NCBI RefSeq assembly: GCF_002287175.1
Contig: NZ_LMVM01000023.1
Coordinates: 124,001-188,000 of the forward strand
DNA: 64,000 nt
Direction: 5' to 3'
Origin: Methanobacterium bryantii
GTDB lineage: Archaea > Methanobacteriota > Methanobacteria > Methanobacteriales > Methanobacteriaceae
Shown here: one piece after another, positions 62,027 through 64,000 of the stretch
Layout: each line of letters starts with the position of its first letter
Position numbering within the stretch: the stretch's first letter is position 1
The notes under the pieces: generated by a model
The model's input: the letters and a program-made list of their open reading frames with translations, nothing else
Databases searched by the model: none
Told to the model about the DNA's origin: nothing
Position numbers and translations under genes: made by a program

Positions 62027-64000
62027 TTAAATCTTTTTTAATTCAGTAACTGCAAAATCAAGCGCTTCCTGCATTTTTTCAGCTTTTGGCCCTGCACCCT
62101 GGGCAAGGTTTGGCCTTCCGCCGCCGCCGCCGCCGAGAACTGCGGCAGCATCTTTAATGATGCCATTAATTTTGATACCGCTTTCAAGCGCTTTTTTAGA
62201 AACTGCACCAACTATCTTACCTTCGCTGCTTCCAAGAAGCACAACATCAACTTTTCCCTGTTTTTCTGTTAAATCAGTTGCCATTTTTATAAGTTCGTTC
62301 ATGTCAGAATCAATTATTTCACTTAAAACAACTAAATCACCGATTTTTTCAGTTTTGTTTAAAATTCCCTCGGTTTTAAGTGATGCAATTTCCCCTTTAA
62401 GTTTATCAATTTCATTTTTAAAGGACTTCCACTCATTGAAAAATCTATCACAGGTTTTAGGAAGTTGCTCTGATGTGACTTTGAATACATCTGAACTTTC
62501 TTTTAAGATATTATCGTTACGCTGTGCTGCTTCAACTGCAGCTTCACCTGCTGAAAATTCAATCCGCTCTACGCCGTCTTGAATTCTTTCAGTCTTGGTT
62601 ATTTTTATAAGCCCAATATCTCCAGTTTGGTTACAGTGTGTTCCTGCACATGCCTGCACGTCAATTCCGTCAACTAAAACTGTCCTTATGTCCATTCCAG
62701 GGACAATTCCGCCCTGATATAATATAAATCCATATTTTTTCTCGGCTTCTGCCCTTGCCATCCAGTTTGTAAGCACGGGACGGTTTTCCATGACGAATTT
62801 ATTTGCCAGCAGCTCAATCTCCTGAAGTTCTCCAGGTTCTATTCGTTTATAATGAGTAAGGTCGATCCTTGACTTTTTAACGCCTTTCTGAGCTCCAGCC
62901 TGCCAGATATGGTCCCCAAGAATCTTTCTTGCTGCTGCAACGATTAAGTGAGTTGCAGTGTGGTTTCTTGTTAAAGCCATCCTCCTTGAGATATCAATTT
63001 GACCAGTGATTACCTGACCTTTGTAAGGATGCACTTTTTCAATATCATCCTCAGCCACCCTGTGTAAAACGGTGTTGTTAACTTTTTCAGCGTGCAAAAC
63101 CTTTATTTTTTCGCCGCGGATCTCCAGATATCCAATATCAGAAGGCTGACCTCCACCTTCAGGATAAAACACAGTCTGGTCCAGTATTACATTATTTTCA
63201 TAGGTCCCAAGCACATGCGCCTCGAACTGTGTATCAAACGGCTTCTGGTAGAACAATAAATCAGTGGCTGGGAACTCAAGCTCAATTTCAGCTTTTTCTT
63301 CCTGAACTTCTTCTTCATGCTCAGCAGCTACCAATGTATAGAAATTATCAGGTACTTTTACCTCAAATTCCATCTTTTCAGAGATTTCCTTGGTAGTTTC
63401 CGGAGGAATTCCATGGGATTCATAAAGCTCTTTAAGTGTCTCAAACGGCATCTCAGTTTTATTCTTTTTCCTGAGTTTTTTAATGCTTCTTTTAACAAGT
63501 TCTCTGCCTTTTGAAACAGTTTTATCGTACCGTTTATCCTCTAAATTAATTACATTAATTATATGATCTTGACTTTGCCTGATTTCAGGATAGGTCTTAG
63601 ACAGGAAATCAAGCTGTATTTTCATTATATCTGCCAGGGACTCTTTTAATCCCAGCTCTTTTATGAAACGAATTGTTCTCCTCAGGACAAGTCTTGCAAG
63701 ATATCCTTCTTTAACATTGGAAGGAATTACACCATCAGCGAGCATGAATGCGAGGCATCTTGTATGGTCTGCAATTACATAAATAGCTTCCATTGGTTTT
63801 GTAGCCCTTTCAAGGTCATCTAAAGATATATTAAGTCTATCTGCAACTTTTGACCTTAATTCTCTCAGGTCTGCAAATGTTTCAATGTCCATCATACCTG
63901 CAACTTGAGCATTCTCTGCTAAAATTCTCTCATCAACTTCAACACCAGATAGTTCCTTTAATGTCTGTATTACAGGTCCAAATGAAGCATCGTATGCAGT
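62027..64000 (-). CDS. alaS: Alanyl-tRNA synthetase, 5' end beyond window
   Basis: The last 657 codons of alaS are present; the frame stays open to the window edge at 64000, so the start lies to the right and the catalytic core is only partly included. Visible features: editing-domain motifs HTATHL and CAGTHCN, and the C-terminal glycine-rich LGGGGGGRPNLAQGAG. The archaeal group is shown by the sequence of the central part. It attaches alanine to tRNA-Ala. Confidence 0.95.
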   Translation of the reverse strand, partial: TAYDASFGPVIQTLKELSGVEVDERILAENAQVAGMMDIETFADLRELRSKVADRLNISLDDLERATKPMEAIYVIADHTRCLAFMLADGVIPSNVKEGYLARLVLRRTIRFIKELGLKESLADIMKIQLDFLSKTYPEIRQSQDHIINVINLEDKRYDKTVSKGRELVKRSIKKLRKKNKTEMPFETLKELYESHGIPPETTKEISEKMEFEVKVPDNFYTLVAAEHEEEVQEEKAEIELEFPATDLLFYQKPFDTQFEAHVLGTYENNVILDQTVFYPEGGGQPSDIGYLEIRGEKIKVLHAEKVNNTVLHRVAEDDIEKVHPYKGQVITGQIDISRRMALTRNHTATHLIVAAARKILGDHIWQAGAQKGVKKSRIDLTHYKRIEPGELQEIELLANKFVMENRPVLTNWMARAEAEKKYGFILYQGGIVPGMDIRTVLVDGIDVQACAGTHCNQTGDIGLIKITKTERIQDGVERIEFSAGEAAVEAAQRNDNILKESSDVFKVTSEQLPKTCDRFFNEWKSFKNEIDKLKGEIASLKTEGILNKTEKIGDLVVLSEIIDSDMNELIKMATDLTEKQGKVDVVLLGSSEGKIVGAVSKKALESGIKINGIIKDAAAVLGGGGGGRPNLAQGAGPKAEKMQEALDFAVTELKKI

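Overview
The window looks like chromosomal DNA of a pseudomurein-walled methanogenic archaeon, most like the genus Methanobacterium. Evidence: AT-rich intergenic DNA, archaeal TATA promoters, GGTGAT/GGAGG ribosome binding sites with ATG, GTG and TTG starts, archaeal ribosomal proteins (eS1/S3Ae, eL40), geranylgeranylglyceryl phosphate synthase, Tsr3, archaeal ApgM and GlmM, Mur-ligase homologues of pseudomurein synthesis, and two secreted proteins with pseudomurein-binding repeats. No rRNA, tRNA, CRISPR array or transposase was recognised.

Region by region. 1-6.9 kb is a nitrogen island: two amtB-glnK pairs, a metallo-beta-lactamase-fold gene, and a two-gene unit with a small GTPase followed by a GTPase fused to a degenerate PII domain. 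Five GGAA-N6-TTCC sites, the known NrpR operator form, sit just downstream of TATA boxes here, including in front of the GTPase unit. 7-19 kb is mostly minus-strand metabolism: pdxS, an ASCH-TPR protein, nrdG, hisC, a gamma-carbonic-anhydrase-like protein, GlmU-like, glmM, apgM, DUF92, rps3Ae. 19-27 kb holds a NifX-like protein, a patatin, an iron-sulfur flavoprotein divergent from a marR-MFS pair, and a DUF2178/XRE/CPBP-protease membrane operon followed by uppS. 27-37 kb holds DUF116, a zinc ribbon overlapping another gene, a methyltransferase, a chelatase-type AAA-VWA protein, SRPBCC genes (one broken), tsr3, rpl40e, GGGP synthase, DUF169 and a decayed paralogue of the next membrane protein. 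37-46 kb is a cell-wall block: LCP protein, MobA-like nucleotidyltransferase, secreted unknown, one Mur ligase and one double Mur ligase. 47-52 kb holds hypD, phosphoglycolate phosphatase, pmbA, a broken small gene and a PflA-like radical SAM protein. 52-57 kb carries two tandem pseudomurein-endoisopeptidase-like secreted proteins. 57-64 kb ends with a zinc-ribbon membrane protein, a DUF39-ferredoxin homocysteine synthesis protein, an MFS pump between two related small membrane proteins, and a 5'-truncated alaS.

Two signals stand out. First, the nitrogen-operator-controlled GTPase plus GTPase-PII fusion looks like an undescribed signalling module coupling nitrogen status to a GTP switch. Second, several intergenic regions carry arrays of perfect short hairpins, mostly 6-10 bp stems closed by a C-G pair on a three-base loop, with different stem sequences but recurring cores; these do not match CRISPR or ordinary terminators.
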